This document shows positions 57,064-64,000 of a stretch of 64,000 nt of DNA, piece after piece. Each line of letters starts with the position of its first letter. Position 1 is the first letter of the stretch. Position numbers and translations under genes: made by a program. The notes below the pieces were generated by a model. That model saw only the letters and a list, made by a program, of their open reading frames with translations. It ran no database searches and had not been told where the DNA came from. Source of the DNA: Sinorhizobium sp. B11 (GTDB lineage: Bacteria; Pseudomonadota; Alphaproteobacteria; Rhizobiales; Rhizobiaceae); contig CP091033.1 in the NCBI GenBank assembly GCA_039725955.1, positions 1,922,001 to 1,986,000 on the forward strand. Reading direction: 5' to 3'.

Positions 57064-57768
57064 ATGGATATCGCCTTCCTTTCCAGCACTATGGTCACGC
57101 TCCTCAAGGCTGTGCCGACGACGCTGATCCTGTTCTTCCTGTCGATCTTCTTCGGCGGGCTGCTCGCGCTCGTCATCGTTTCCATGCGTGTCAGCGGCAA
57201 TCCGATCCTGTCAGGCTTCGCCAAGGGCTATATCTTCGTCTTCCGCGGCTCGCCGCTGTTGATCCAGATGTTCCTGGTCTTCTACGGTCTCGGTCAGTTC
57301 GGAGTCATCCGCTACTCCTTCCTCTGGCCCTTTCTGCGTGAGCCAATGGTCTGCGCGGTGCTGTCGCTCGCACTCTGCACCGCCGGTTATTCCGCCGAGA
57401 TCTTCCGTGGCGGCATCCGCGCCGTCTCGCCGAAGGAAATCGAGGCGGCCCGCGCCATCGGCATGTCCGGCTTCCTGATGGTGCGCCGCATCCTGGCGCC
57501 GATTGCCTTCCGACATGCGCTGCCAGCCTATTCGACCGAGATCGTCCTGATGATGAAATCGACCGCACTTGCGAGTCTGGTGACGGTCTGGGAAGTGACG
57601 GGCGTGGCGCAGCGGCTGATCTCGCAGACCTACCGGACGATGGAAGTGTTCCTCTGCGCGGCCATCATCTACCTTGTTTTGAATTTCATCATCCTGCAGG
57701 CCATGTCCCTGCTGGAATATTGGCTTTCCCGTCATCGCCGCGCCATTCCGCCGGCCTTGAAGGCCTGA
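57064..57768 (+). CDS. ABC transporter permease, HisM type
   Basis: This 234-residue permease has FVFRGSPLLIQMFLVFYGL and the EAA loop KEIEAARAIGMSGFLMVRRI, then LAPIAFRHALPAYS. AGGGAGGAC precedes the ATG. It is encoded 10 nt after its partner and forms the channel of the histidine-type importer. Confidence 0.88.
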   Translation: MDIAFLSSTMVTLLKAVPTTLILFFLSIFFGGLLALVIVSMRVSGNPILSGFAKGYIFVFRGSPLLIQMFLVFYGLGQFGVIRYSFLWPFLREPMVCAVLSLALCTAGYSAEIFRGGIRAVSPKEIEAARAIGMSGFLMVRRILAPIAFRHALPAYSTEIVLMMKSTALASLVTVWEVTGVAQRLISQTYRTMEVFLCAAIIYLVLNFIILQAMSLLEYWLSRHRRAIPPALKA

Positions 57769-57795
57769 ACCCGACTGAACGTGATTGGAGCTTCC

Positions 57796-58572
57796 ATGCC
57801 CGGCGTAACCCGACTTTCGGTCCGCAATATCAGAAAGAGCTTCGGCACCCATGAGGTGCTGCGCGGCATATCGCTCGACGCTCAGGACGGCGACGTGATT
57901 TCGCTGCTCGGCGCCTCCGGCTCTGGTAAATCCACCTTCCTGCGCTGCATCAACCTGCTGGAGATCGCATCCGATGGCGAGATCTGGGTCGACGGCGAAC
58001 ATATCGAGATGATCCACAAGAACGGCAAGACGAAGCCGGCGAGCCAGAAGCAGGTCGATCACATCCGCTCCGAACTCGGTATGGTCTTCCAGTCCTTCAA
58101 TCTGTGGTCCCACATGACCATCCTGCAGAATGTCATCGAAGGGCCGGTCCATGTCTTGAAGCGGCCGCGGCCCGAATGCATTGCCGAAGCCGAAGCGCTG
58201 CTCGAAAAGGTCGGAATTGCCGACAAGCGCCATGCCTACCCTGCACATCTTTCCGGCGGCCAGCAGCAGCGTGCAGCAATTGCCCGCTCGCTCGCCATGA
58301 AGCCGAAGGTGATGCTTTTCGACGAACCGACCTCGGCGCTCGATCCGGAACTGGTGGGTGAAGTCCTGCGCGTCATGCGCGCGCTTGCCGAAGAGGGCAT
58401 GACCATGCTCGTCGTCACCCACGAAATGAGCTTTGCCCGCAACGTGTCGAACCGCGTGGTCTTCATGCGCGAAGGGCTTGTCGAAAGCAGCGGCACGCCG
58501 GACGACATGTTCGGCGGCGGTGCATCGCCGGCCTTCCGCCAGTTCATCGGCCATTTCGGAAACGGCCAATGA
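57796..58572 (+). CDS. ABC transporter ATP-binding protein, HisP type
   Basis: This 258-residue ATPase has Walker [11 protein letters not shown]-loop [12 protein letters not shown], signature LSGGQQQRA, Walker [13 protein letters not shown] and H-loop VTHEM. I chose ATG 57796, preceded by GGAGCTTCC, over the GTG five codons upstream. The stop overlaps the start of the lyase-like gene by ATGA, so transport and catabolism are translationally coupled. Confidence 0.9.
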   Translation: MPGVTRLSVRNIRKSFGTHEVLRGISLDAQDGDVISLLGASGSGKSTFLRCINLLEIASDGEIWVDGEHIEMIHKNGKTKPASQKQVDHIRSELGMVFQSFNLWSHMTILQNVIEGPVHVLKRPRPECIAEAEALLEKVGIADKRHAYPAHLSGGQQQRAAIARSLAMKPKVMLFDEPTSALDPELVGEVLRVMRALAEEGMTMLVVTHEMSFARNVSNRVVFMREGLVESSGTPDDMFGGGASPAFRQFIGHFGNGQ

Positions 58573-60062
58573 TCATCACCATCGATAAAGCTGCCGGCTG
58601 GCGCGATATTGCACGCGTGGCCGAAGGGGAAACGCTTGTCCTATCGCAAGCGGCCTGGGATCGTGTCGCGCATGCGAGCCGCATTGTCGAGCGCATCGTC
58701 GAGAGCGGCGTCAGGGCCTATGGCATCAATACCGGTGTTGGCGCGCTTTCGGACACCGTGGTTGACCGGGCCTCGCAGAGCCGGCTGTCACGCAATATCA
58801 TTCTCAGCCATGCTGTTGGCGTCGGAGAATTGCTGGCGCCGCGCGAGGTGCGCGCCATCATCGCCGCACAGATTGCCAATTTTGCCCACGGGCATTCCGG
58901 CGTGCGCCCCGAAATCGTCCACCATCTCGCCGCTTTTCTCGAAAAAGGCTGTATTCCCGACGTTCCCTCCAAGGGTTCGGCGGGCTACCTCACCCATAAT
59001 GCCCACAACGCGCTGGTGCTGATCGGCGAAGGCAGCGCCCGCGTCAAGGGCAGCCCTATGAGCGGCCGCGATGCGCTTGCCGCCATAGGCCTCCAGCCGT
59101 TGGTGCTCGGTGCCAAGGAGGGCCTGAGCCTCGTCAACGGCACGGCCTGTGCGACCGGGCTCGCAAGCGTTGCGCTCGCACGTGCCGAGCGGCTGCTCGA
59201 CTGGGCCGATGCGATCGCAGCACTGACGCTTGAAGCGGCCGGCTGCCAGGTGGCGGCCTTCGATGCAACTGTTCTCGCCCTGCGCCCCTCCACGGGCATC
59301 GCCGGCGTCGGCGCTTCGCTGCGCGCCCGACTTGCCGGCAGCGGGCTGATATCAGCTGCGACAGGCAAACGAACGCAGGACGCCCTCAGCCTGCGCTCGA
59401 TCCCGCATGCTCATGGCGCTGCGCGCGATGTCTTTGATGCCTCGGCCCTCGTTGTCGATCGAGAACTTGCCTCCGTCACCGACAATCCCGCCATATCGGG
59501 CACGCCCGAAAAGCCGATCGTATCCTCCGAGGCACATGCCGTAGCCCCTGCCCTCGCACTGGCTGCCGATGGGCTTGCTACGGCGCTCGCACAGATTTCC
59601 GTGATGAGCGAGCGGCGCATGGACCGCCTCGTCAATCCGTTGGTGAGCGGCCTGCCGCCCTTCCTCGCAAGCGATGCCGGCAGCAATTCCGGCTTCATGA
59701 TCGCGCAATATACGGCAGCAGCCCTTGCCAACGAGAACCGGCGGCTCGCCGCACCGGCTTCCACTGATGGCGGCGTCACATCGGGCCTCCAGGAGGATTT
59801 CCTGGCGCATCCGACGGCCGCCGCCAATAAGCTTCTCGCGCTGATCGACAACGCCGAATACATTCTGGCGATCGAATTGATGGCGGCTGCACAGGCGCAC
59901 GAATTCCTTGCCGGCACCGCATCGAGGGCAACGGGAACGGATGCAATCTATAAAGCGGTGCGCGCCATCGTCCCTGCCTATGCCGATGATCGGCCTCTTT
60001 CACGTGACATCGAGGCCCTGCGCGGGTTTCTGCGCGAGGCCGCTGCACCGGCAATTCCCTGA
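58569..60062 (+). CDS. Histidine ammonia-lyase homologue lacking the MIO triad
   Basis: This 497-residue protein aligns along its length with HutH: Tyr51 (YGINTGVG), His81 (LSHAVGVG), Asn190 (LVNGT), Arg276, TDNP and QED (408-410) are kept. The MIO-forming Ala-Ser-Gly is replaced. HutH reads KGSVGASGD, whereas here it is KGSAGYLTH (Tyr140-Leu141-Thr142). HutH's Tyr280 is also Leu here. Without MIO it should not deaminate free histidine by the usual chemistry. Ergothionase, as I recall, belongs to this superfamily, lacks MIO and eliminates trimethylamine from a histidine betaine, so a betaine lyase giving urocanate or an analogue is a reasonable proposal. Rhizobial genes at such positions are often called hutH2. 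It overlaps the ATPase gene by 4 nt and precedes a flavin oxidase by 9 nt. Confidence 0.82.
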   Translation: MIITIDKAAGWRDIARVAEGETLVLSQAAWDRVAHASRIVERIVESGVRAYGINTGVGALSDTVVDRASQSRLSRNIILSHAVGVGELLAPREVRAIIAAQIANFAHGHSGVRPEIVHHLAAFLEKGCIPDVPSKGSAGYLTHNAHNALVLIGEGSARVKGSPMSGRDALAAIGLQPLVLGAKEGLSLVNGTACATGLASVALARAERLLDWADAIAALTLEAAGCQVAAFDATVLALRPSTGIAGVGASLRARLAGSGLISAATGKRTQDALSLRSIPHAHGAARDVFDASALVVDRELASVTDNPAISGTPEKPIVSSEAHAVAPALALAADGLATALAQISVMSERRMDRLVNPLVSGLPPFLASDAGSNSGFMIAQYTAAALANENRRLAAPASTDGGVTSGLQEDFLAHPTAAANKLLALIDNAEYILAIELMAAAQAHEFLAGTASRATGTDAIYKAVRAIVPAYADDRPLSRDIEALRGFLREAAAPAIP

Positions 60063-60071
60063 GGAGACTTC

Positions 60072-61202
60072 ATGAACGCCAGCTTCGACGTCGCCGTTAT
60101 CGGCCTCGGCGCCATGGGGAGTGCTGCGCTCGCCTTTCTTGCGGATCGCGGTGTCAAGGCGATTGGTTTTGACGCGTATTTCCCCGCCCATGCGTTGAGT
60201 TCGTCGCATGGTGACAGCCGCCTTATCCGGCTCGGTTATTTCGAAGATCCTTCCTATGTGCCGCTGCTCAAACGCGCCTATCAGAACTGGCGATCGCTGG
60301 AAGCGCGGCTGCGCACCGATATCCTGACGATCACGGGCGTGCTGCAGATCGGCGCCCCCGACGGCAAGGTCGTCGGCGGTACGCGTGCCTCCTGCGAGCT
60401 GCACGGGCTTGCGCATGAGGCGCTGGACAAGGCGGAAATGGCGCGGCGCTTTCCAGCCTTCCAGCTCGATGACCACGAGATCGGCCTGCTTGATCCGCAG
60501 GGCGGCTATCTTCGCCCCGAAGCCGCAGTCATGGGCTATCTGAAGCTCGCCGCAGAGGGTGGCGCGGTTCTGCACTTCGGTGAGAAGATCACGGCAATCG
60601 AGCCCGATGACGCCGGCGTGACAATCATCTCCGAGACCGGACAGTATCGGGCAAGAAAGATCGTGGTGGCGACCGGCTCGTGGATTGCCGAACTCGTGCC
60701 GCAGCTCAGGCGCCCAGCCGTACCGATCCGTCAGGTGGTCGCCTGGTATCAGCCGCAGGATGGTTTTGCCACTCAGCCGCAGAGGATGCCCTGCTTCCTG
60801 CGGGATGAAGGTGCGGAGGGCTCCTATTTCGGTTTCCCGGCCATCGGGGTCGACGGTGTGAAGATCGGCAAACACGCACATTTCCGCGAACCGATCGATC
60901 CCGACCAGCCGAACCCGCCCGTCAATGACGCCGACAGGGCCCTGCTCGACGGATTTATCAGAAAGCGGGTTCCGGGCGCGGCCGGCCTTCGCGTGAAGGC
61001 AACGACCTGCCGTTATACGATGCTGCCGAGCGAGGATTTTCTTCTCGACCACATGCCCGGCGAAAAGAACGTTGTCGTTGCCTCGCCCTGCTCCGGCCAC
61101 GGCTTCAAGTTCACGAGCGTCATCGGCGAAATCCTCGCGGATCTTGCCATCGATGGGCGGACCGACCTCCCGATCAACGCCTTTTCCTTTGCAAAGATCT
61201 GA
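60072..61202 (+). CDS. FAD-dependent oxidase, sarcosine/N-methyltryptophan oxidase family
   Basis: This 376-residue flavoenzyme has the dinucleotide fold VAVIGLGAMGSAAL (8-21). It also has SSHGDSR with His46/Arg50, Lys264 in GVKIGKH (equivalent to the oxygen-activating Lys of monomeric sarcosine oxidase) and Cys313 in TTCRYTMLP, the expected covalent FAD attachment. SPCSGHGFKFTSV follows near the C-terminus. The family oxidatively demethylates secondary N-methyl amino acids. Placed 9 nt after the MIO-less lyase in a histidine locus, it could act on an N-methyl- or N,N-dimethylhistidine. That substrate is inference. Confidence 0.87.
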   Translation: MNASFDVAVIGLGAMGSAALAFLADRGVKAIGFDAYFPAHALSSSHGDSRLIRLGYFEDPSYVPLLKRAYQNWRSLEARLRTDILTITGVLQIGAPDGKVVGGTRASCELHGLAHEALDKAEMARRFPAFQLDDHEIGLLDPQGGYLRPEAAVMGYLKLAAEGGAVLHFGEKITAIEPDDAGVTIISETGQYRARKIVVATGSWIAELVPQLRRPAVPIRQVVAWYQPQDGFATQPQRMPCFLRDEGAEGSYFGFPAIGVDGVKIGKHAHFREPIDPDQPNPPVNDADRALLDGFIRKRVPGAAGLRVKATTCRYTMLPSEDFLLDHMPGEKNVVVASPCSGHGFKFTSVIGEILADLAIDGRTDLPINAFSFAKI

Positions 61203-61243
61203 ATACCAGCTCCTGCGACCCTCGGAAGCTGGTGATGATCACG

Positions 61244-61510
61244 TCAGTTCGGGACAGCGCGTAGGTGCGGCCTATCGGCAATTTCCCGCTTCTCGCGGAT
61301 GAGGTTGAGGAAAGCCCGCTCATCCAGGTTCTCGGCATCAAGCCCTTCCCAGTCGAGCGCCGTCTGCATGAGCGCCATGTCCATCAGCCGCACGAGATCC
61401 ATGAGCTCCAACGATGAGGCGCTCTTTCTCGCCGCAGAAATGAGGCGGAAAAGTCGCAGAAATCCCACCGGACCATTGCTGTCATTCATATCAGAAATTC
61501 CATCGGCCAT
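61244..61510 (-). CDS. Small helical protein of unknown function
   Basis: The 88-residue product is predicted helical and leucine/aspartate-rich (SLELMDLVRLMDMALMQTAL, then DWEGLDAENLDERAFLNLIR). It is soluble, with no signal peptide. ATG 61510 lies behind a distant GGAGG; an internal ATG at 61489 is also possible. I do not recognise the family. It is convergent with the flavin oxidase. Sequence composition is protein-like, so I consider it likely real. Confidence 0.55.
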   Translation of the reverse strand: MADGISDMNDSNGPVGFLRLFRLISAARKSASSLELMDLVRLMDMALMQTALDWEGLDAENLDERAFLNLIREKREIADRPHLRAVPN

Positions 61511-61620
61511 CGCCTTGATTTGCCTCCGAGCCTGGCGAAAGTTTCGCGATCGAGCAGGTCCGCCTGCATCGATCTCGAAACGGAATGTTGAATCGGATCT
61601 TGCCCGCTACGAAAACGCTA

Positions 61621-61640
61621 ACACACCCTATGAGTTGCGT
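61621..61640 (+). repeat. Direct repeat copy 1 upstream of the LysR gene
   Basis: ACACACCCTATGAGTTGCGT recurs at 61708-61727 with two differences (18 of 20 identical). The two copies start 87 bp apart in the 355-nt gap between the small gene and the LysR gene. This looks like a pair of regulator-binding sites. Confidence 0.6.
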
Positions 61641-61707
61641 AAACGAAATGCTTTATGCGATTGTGGATGGATAAACGATAGCATTTCCTGATCTCCGAAG
61701 TATATCT

Positions 61708-61727
61708 ACACACCCTATAAGTAGCGT
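61708..61727 (+). repeat. Direct repeat copy 2 upstream of the LysR gene
   Basis: ACACACCCTATAAGTAGCGT is the second copy, ending 138 nt before the LysR start. The rest of the 61511-61865 gap is AT-richer than its surroundings and holds no gene I can support. Confidence 0.6.
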
Positions 61728-61865
61728 CCCGAAAGTTGCGACTAGAATTAGCGATCGCGACCACTAAACGGCGACCGGCGCACCGATAAGCTGCGATTCT
61801 TCAACAATTGCCCGTAATCCCAGATTAAGTATATTGTTGCGCCTCCACTAATACGCGAGACGGTC

Positions 61866-62924
61866 GTGAACAAACCCTTCCCTCCTCTTCCATTCGGCAG
61901 CGAACGTGCCGATCTGGATAAATCGCCACTCGAAATCAGGGGTCTGCTTTCGCAGCCAATCTGGCGCGAGCTCAGAACCTTTCTCGCCGTCGCCAAAAGC
62001 CCTTCCTTTGCCCAGGCAGCTGAGCTGCTCGGCACGAGTGCGCCGACGGTCAGTCGCGACGTGAAGCGCCTCCAGGACCAGATCGGCTCGCAGCTCGTCA
62101 TCTCGACCTTTTCCGGCGTCACGCTGACGGAAACCGGGCGCAAGCTCGCCATCCAGGTTGCAGAGCTTGATTTCCAGCTGTTTGCCCTTTCCAACGACCT
62201 GAAGGACGAGATGGACGCCGTTACCGGACGGGTTGCCGTCAGCGTAACATCCGGCCTCGCCGTCGCGATCGTCGGTCCCGCCGTGCCCCGTCTGAACGAC
62301 AACTATCCCCGGCTCAACCTCGACATCCGGGAACAGGTGTCGCTCGTCAACTTCGAGAAGAACCAGGCCGATCTGATGATCTCGCTCTCGCCGATTTCGC
62401 GGGCGGATGTCGATTGTGTCGAGATTGGCACTCTTCATCTCGTTCCGATTGCCAGCCGTGATTATCTGAAGAAATCCGGGGTTCCGCAGCGCCAGTTCGT
62501 TTCCCAGCATGTCTACGTGCAGTGCAACTATTATGCTTCCGAACGCGAGATCTGGGATGGCTGGCGCCGCCTTGTCGAAGCCGGCCACCAGACGCACAAT
62601 TGCGAAAATTCGCTCGCCTATTTTGCTCTCGTCCGTAACGGCGCCGGCGTGGGGTTGCTCGGCAACTACGTGCTTGCAGATCCTGAACTCGTGCCGCTTG
62701 ACCTTGGCGTGCATGTCGCCCTGCCCATCTATCTGATCTCGGTTGCCAATCGACGGCAATCGAGGCCGGTAGCCGCCGTCTATGACTGGATTGTCGATAT
62801 CTTCAGGAGCAATCCGTCGTTCAGCACCGGCCTGACCTTCCCGTCCGGGCAGCATGCGCAGGAAGAAAGCCTGCGCAAGATGCTCGAAACTATCGCCCCT
62901 CCGCCGCCTTCACAATTTGGCTGA
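61866..62924 (+). CDS. LysR family transcriptional regulator
   Basis: The 352-residue protein has an unusual 30-residue N-terminal extension before the LysR winged helix (LRTFLAVAKSPSFAQAAELL, then GTSAPTVSRDVKRLQDQIGS). A LysR substrate-binding domain follows (VTGRVAVSVTSGLAVAIVGP, ALVRNGAGVGLLGNYVLADP). It starts with GTG; no internal ATG precedes the helix-turn-helix. The last 35 nt overlap a convergent small gene. The target is unknown; the direct repeats upstream suggest autoregulation. Confidence 0.85.
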   Translation: MNKPFPPLPFGSERADLDKSPLEIRGLLSQPIWRELRTFLAVAKSPSFAQAAELLGTSAPTVSRDVKRLQDQIGSQLVISTFSGVTLTETGRKLAIQVAELDFQLFALSNDLKDEMDAVTGRVAVSVTSGLAVAIVGPAVPRLNDNYPRLNLDIREQVSLVNFEKNQADLMISLSPISRADVDCVEIGTLHLVPIASRDYLKKSGVPQRQFVSQHVYVQCNYYASEREIWDGWRRLVEAGHQTHNCENSLAYFALVRNGAGVGLLGNYVLADPELVPLDLGVHVALPIYLISVANRRQSRPVAAVYDWIVDIFRSNPSFSTGLTFPSGQHAQEESLRKMLETIAPPPPSQFG

Positions 62925-63117
62925 GCTCTTCCGAAATCGAAAGATAGGCATTCGCGACGTCCTCCAGGAAGCCGGCCAGCTCAATCGGCTGTACGGTCGG
63001 ATCATTGATGAGACGACGTACCATTTCGGTGTGGAGTTTCGTGCGCGTCAGGATTTCTTCCTGTAGCGCAGCCGTTGCGGACCCGTCGCCCGCATTGCCA
63101 AAACCTGCCATTGTCAT
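62890..63117 (-). CDS. Small protein coupled to a GNAT-fold enzyme
   Basis: The 75-residue product is mostly helical (TAALQEEILTRTKLHTEMVR, then PIELAGFLEDVANAYLSISE). It starts inside the stop of the acyltransferase gene (ATGA), a strong sign of coupled expression. The 3' end overlaps the LysR gene on the other strand by 35 nt. I do not recognise a family; it may be a partner or modulator of the enzyme. Confidence 0.65.
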   Translation of the reverse strand: MTMAGFGNAGDGSATAALQEEILTRTKLHTEMVRRLINDPTVQPIELAGFLEDVANAYLSISEELSQIVKAAEGR

Positions 63118-63665
63118 GCTGTCTCAAACGAACTTGGGGCGTCCCATTGACCTTCGACGCGCAACAGCAGGGCGCTGCTGCTTTCCATGGTAATCGGATC
63201 AGATGATGCGGGGATCGTGCCGACAACGGTCAGATAGGGCTCCGGATGGCCGGCGATTTCCACCGGCGGGCTGTCGACGATCTCCAGGTCGAAGAGGATG
63301 GTCCACAGCCGTGCAAGACGCTGCTCCGCTTGGGTCAGAACCTTAGTATAGCCCTTGCGCGCCACATGATCGAAGGTCATCTGAATGCAACGCTTAACCG
63401 TAAAAGGGTGTCGGTACTTTTCGCGGAAGCAGGTTCGTTCATACTTGGCAAAGTCAGCGAACCAGCGGATGCGAAGTGAACCAACCGGCTCTTCGCCATC
63501 ATAAAAGACGAAATGCGTGGCCTGATGATCATTGCCATCGAAGATGAAGGAGGGCGAGATACCGTGCTCATGGACAAAGCAGATGCTTCTCAAGATCATC
63601 GCATCCCGAACGTGATTCGGGGTCGTTGCGACTTGGCATCGAAGATTAGGATATTTGTTCACCAT
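63114..63665 (-). CDS. GNAT-fold acyltransferase, possibly autoinducer-synthase-like
   Basis: The 183-residue protein has the acyl-CoA N-acyltransferase pattern: AMILRSICFVHEHGI, FIFDGNDHQATHFVFYDGEE, PVGSLRIRWFADFAKYERTC, then a helix and ILFDLEIVDSPPVEIAGHPE. The R-x-R strand followed by the ER motif and the D..D..A.H segment are seen in GNATs, including LuxI-like ones. The LuxI-specific residue set is not clearly present. ATG 63665 follows GAGGCGG. It is co-transcribed with a 75-residue protein. The substrate is unknown. Confidence 0.7.
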   Translation of the reverse strand: MVNKYPNLRCQVATTPNHVRDAMILRSICFVHEHGISPSFIFDGNDHQATHFVFYDGEEPVGSLRIRWFADFAKYERTCFREKYRHPFTVKRCIQMTFDHVARKGYTKVLTQAEQRLARLWTILFDLEIVDSPPVEIAGHPEPYLTVVGTIPASSDPITMESSSALLLRVEGQWDAPSSFETA

Positions 63666-63751
63666 CGGTCCGCCTCTTTGTCTGTACAACCCACTTCAAC
63701 CGCAGAACGCGTGCTGCGCGAAGGACGAAGATTTCAGGGGGGATTTCAAAT

Positions 63752-63952
63752 ATGACGGACCCTGCCAGTCCGATGGCAACCATTATCGCGCTCTGTGCGG
63801 AAGGGGCACGCCGGTTTGGCGACGATCCGCGGGCCATTGCGAGCTTCGTCGAAAATGAGATTGCGCGGCTTTCCGAAACAGAACAACGGCAACTCAAAGA
63901 ACAACTGACGCTTTTGACAGATGGAGGTGGACCTCAAAAGCCGATCATGTAA
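63752..63952 (+). CDS. Small acidic helical protein
   Basis: The 66-residue product (TIIALCAEGARRFGDDPRAI, then ASFVENEIARLSETEQRQLK) starts at an ATG with AGGGGGGA at about 8 nt. It is divergent from the acyltransferase gene across an 86-nt gap. I do not recognise a family. The strong ribosome site and amphipathic helices favour a real gene. Confidence 0.6.
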   Translation: MTDPASPMATIIALCAEGARRFGDDPRAIASFVENEIARLSETEQRQLKEQLTLLTDGGGPQKPIM

Positions 63953-64000
63953 AGAGAGCCCGAAAGACCTGCAGTCGACGGAAGTATTCTCAAGGACAGG

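Noticed and set aside
58569..60062. Interpreting the missing MIO triad as a pseudogene of hutH
   Set aside because: The frame is intact, other active-site residues are kept, the gene is translationally coupled to its neighbours, and hutH itself is present.
63114..63665. Outright call as a LuxI autoinducer synthase
   Set aside because: The GNAT fold is visible but the full LuxI residue set is not, and no LuxR-type partner is adjacent. I kept the broader acyltransferase call.

Overview
The window looks like a chromosomal or megaplasmid segment of a Rhizobiaceae alphaproteobacterium (Rhizobium, Agrobacterium or Ensifer type). The grounds are high GC, many ABC uptake operons for polar solutes, two DUF982 proteins and a MEKHLA protein, the ehu/eut ectoine locus, and a five-step histidine pathway with HutF and HutG. 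This is inference from gene content; there is no rRNA or other marker gene in the window, and I recognised no tRNA, CRISPR array, insertion sequence or phage gene.

Layout. 1-7782 (minus) is the N-terminal 2594 codons of a giant secreted RTX protein whose first third is an animal-type haem peroxidase; its C-terminus lies outside the window. 8050-10160 is a convergent NarL-type histidine kinase/response regulator pair whose stop codons share one CTAG. 10611-23127 is an ectoine/hydroxyectoine utilisation locus: an Lrp/AsnC regulator, ssd, atf, the MocR-type regulator enuR, eutBCDE and the ehuBCDA transporter. No eutA is present. 23355-25197 holds single genes (GNAT, DUF982, nitroreductase). 25688-33932 is a seven-gene minus-strand operon (HAD phosphatase, oligopeptide-type ABC transporter, glycerophosphodiester phosphodiesterase) divergent from a SorC-type regulator across a near-perfect palindrome. 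34039-36393 holds small accessory genes. 36421-39058 is an aldehyde dehydrogenase divergent from an AraC regulator. 39086-46024 is a sugar/polyol ABC operon with a short-chain dehydrogenase and an FGGY kinase, probably for ribitol, divergent from a LacI regulator. 46256-61202 is a histidine region: hutC-hutF divergent from hutI-hutH-hutG-hutU-hutD, then a second HutC-type regulator, a histidine-type ABC transporter, a second histidine ammonia-lyase homologue and a sarcosine-oxidase-family flavoenzyme. 61244-63952 holds a LysR regulator, a GNAT-fold acyltransferase and three small proteins.

How the parts work together. Most of the window is import-and-degrade modules, each with its own regulator: ectoines to aspartate, histidine to glutamate plus formate, a polyol to ribulose 5-phosphate, and an unknown, possibly phosphodiester, solute. 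All four ABC operons carry a stem-loop directly after the solute-binding-protein gene.

The most unusual gene is at 58569-60062. It encodes a histidine ammonia-lyase homologue whose MIO-forming Ala-Ser-Gly is replaced by Tyr-Leu-Thr, although most other active-site residues remain. Together with its own transporter, regulator and an N-methyl amino acid oxidase it suggests breakdown of an N-methylated histidine or histidine betaine that feeds urocanate into the hut pathway.
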